Source: Echinicola pacifica DSM 19836 (GTDB lineage: Bacteria; Bacteroidota; Bacteroidia; Cytophagales; Cyclobacteriaceae). From it: DNA of 64,000 nucleotides. Shown one piece after another: positions 63,777 to 64,000 of this stretch. Within the stretch, counting starts at the first letter, position 1; every line of letters begins with the position of its first letter. The DNA lies in assembly GCF_000373245.1 (NCBI RefSeq), contig NZ_KB890738.1:62001-126000 (forward strand). The letters are read 5' to 3'. Both the position numbers and the translations under genes were made by a program. Below the pieces are notes generated by a model. That model was given only the letters and a program-made list of their open reading frames with translations. It had not been told where the DNA came from and did not search any database.

Positions 63777-64000
63777 TTAAAAATTAAATTTCAGCACTTG
63801 ATTAATAGCCGGATCAAGACTCAGTGCTACAGGGCAGGTTTTGGCTGCATTTTTTAATTTTTGTCGAAATTTCTCGTCCTCTAAAGGATTTTCCCAAAAG
63901 AATTCAACAATAATTTCTTTAATTTTTCTTGGCTGACTTTCCATTACTTTAGTGACTTCCCAGCTTAGGCCTTCCAATTCTATTCCATCACGATCGGCTA
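63777..64000 (-). CDS. OsmC/Ohr-like protein, 5' partial
   Basis: Open to the right edge; 73 C-terminal residues are visible. The end ENAAKTCPVALSLDP-like region (here NAAKTCPVALSLDPAINQ) contains the conserved redox Cys of OsmC-family proteins and ends KFNF. OsmC proteins reduce organic hydroperoxides. The first Cys and most of the fold are outside the window. Confidence 0.78.
   Translation of the reverse strand, partial: ADRDGIELEGLSWEVTKVMESQPRKIKEIIVEFFWENPLEDEKFRQKLKNAAKTCPVALSLDPAINQVLKFNF

Noticed and set aside
1-64000. CRISPR array, prophage or complete defence island
   Set aside because: No regularly spaced direct repeats, cas genes, phage structural genes or integrase were seen; the only defence-like gene is the lone HEPN-like one.

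Overview
The window looks like a chromosomal segment of a marine or polysaccharide-degrading member of the Bacteroidota, most likely order Cytophagales and near the Cyclobacteriaceae (Echinicola/Cyclobacterium/Algoriphagus type). Grounds: SusC/SusD pairs, an alginate-use operon of Bacteroidota layout, the rpmB-rpmG-DUF4295-ftsY cluster, weak Shine-Dalgarno sites, and several promoters with the Bacteroidota -7 box TAnnTTTG. The genus is an inference from protein style; no 16S rRNA gene is present.

Layout. 1-8.0 kb: end of an alginate utilisation locus (SusD 3' part, FadR-type GntR regulator, PL17 oligoalginate lyase, KdgF cupin, hexuronate-type MFS permease, SDR reductase for DEH). Together these would import oligo-alginate, cut it to unsaturated monouronate, open it to DEH and reduce DEH to KDG. 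8.0-8.5 kb: an exact-length 256-bp tandem duplication carrying hairpins. 8.6-9.7 kb: a lone beta-propeller glycosidase. 9.9-12.4 kb: a decayed islet (RHS remnant, IS256-family 3' end, a HEPN/AbiU2-like gene that runs into the IS end, ISAon1-type remnant) lying against the 3' end of tRNA-Asn. 12.7-22 kb: MscS-type channel, GH29 fucosidase, Hsp20, HtrA/DegP protease, and an orphan FkbH-like protein with an SGNH-like C-terminus. 22-28 kb: adenosine kinase, GNAT-like protein, RimO, Gfo/Idh/MocA oxidoreductase. 28.7-33.8 kb: a complete SusC/SusD pair, followed by a candidate small RNA. 34-36 kb: ftsY, DUF4295, rpmG, rpmB. 36-43 kb: ornithine aminotransferase, HemB, Amt plus a porin, and a small secreted protein with a repeated GPxxKNxKxW motif.

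43-64 kb is mostly housekeeping: RluA-type pseudouridine synthase, RF3, sensor kinase, Dps, NatAB-type ABC exporter, a chaperone/GTPase run hpt-adk-obg-grpE-dnaJ in transcription order, M42 peptidase, OmpA, upp, CaCA antiporter, serine dehydratase alpha part, and a three-gene operon of ECF sigma factor, a protein with cytoplasmic head, one membrane helix and beta-barrel tail, and an FKBP-like lipoprotein. The 5' end of an OsmC-like gene lies beyond the right edge.

The observations I rate highest are the ECF/barrel/FKBP operon as a possible envelope-folding sensor, the HEPN gene completed by an IS terminal repeat, the FkbH-SGNH orphan, the DnaJ that lacks one zinc site, the repeat-motif secreted protein, the TTGGT-N2-ACCAA sites at the alginate regulator, and the 256-bp duplication. 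No CRISPR array, prophage, rRNA operon or complete insertion sequence was seen.
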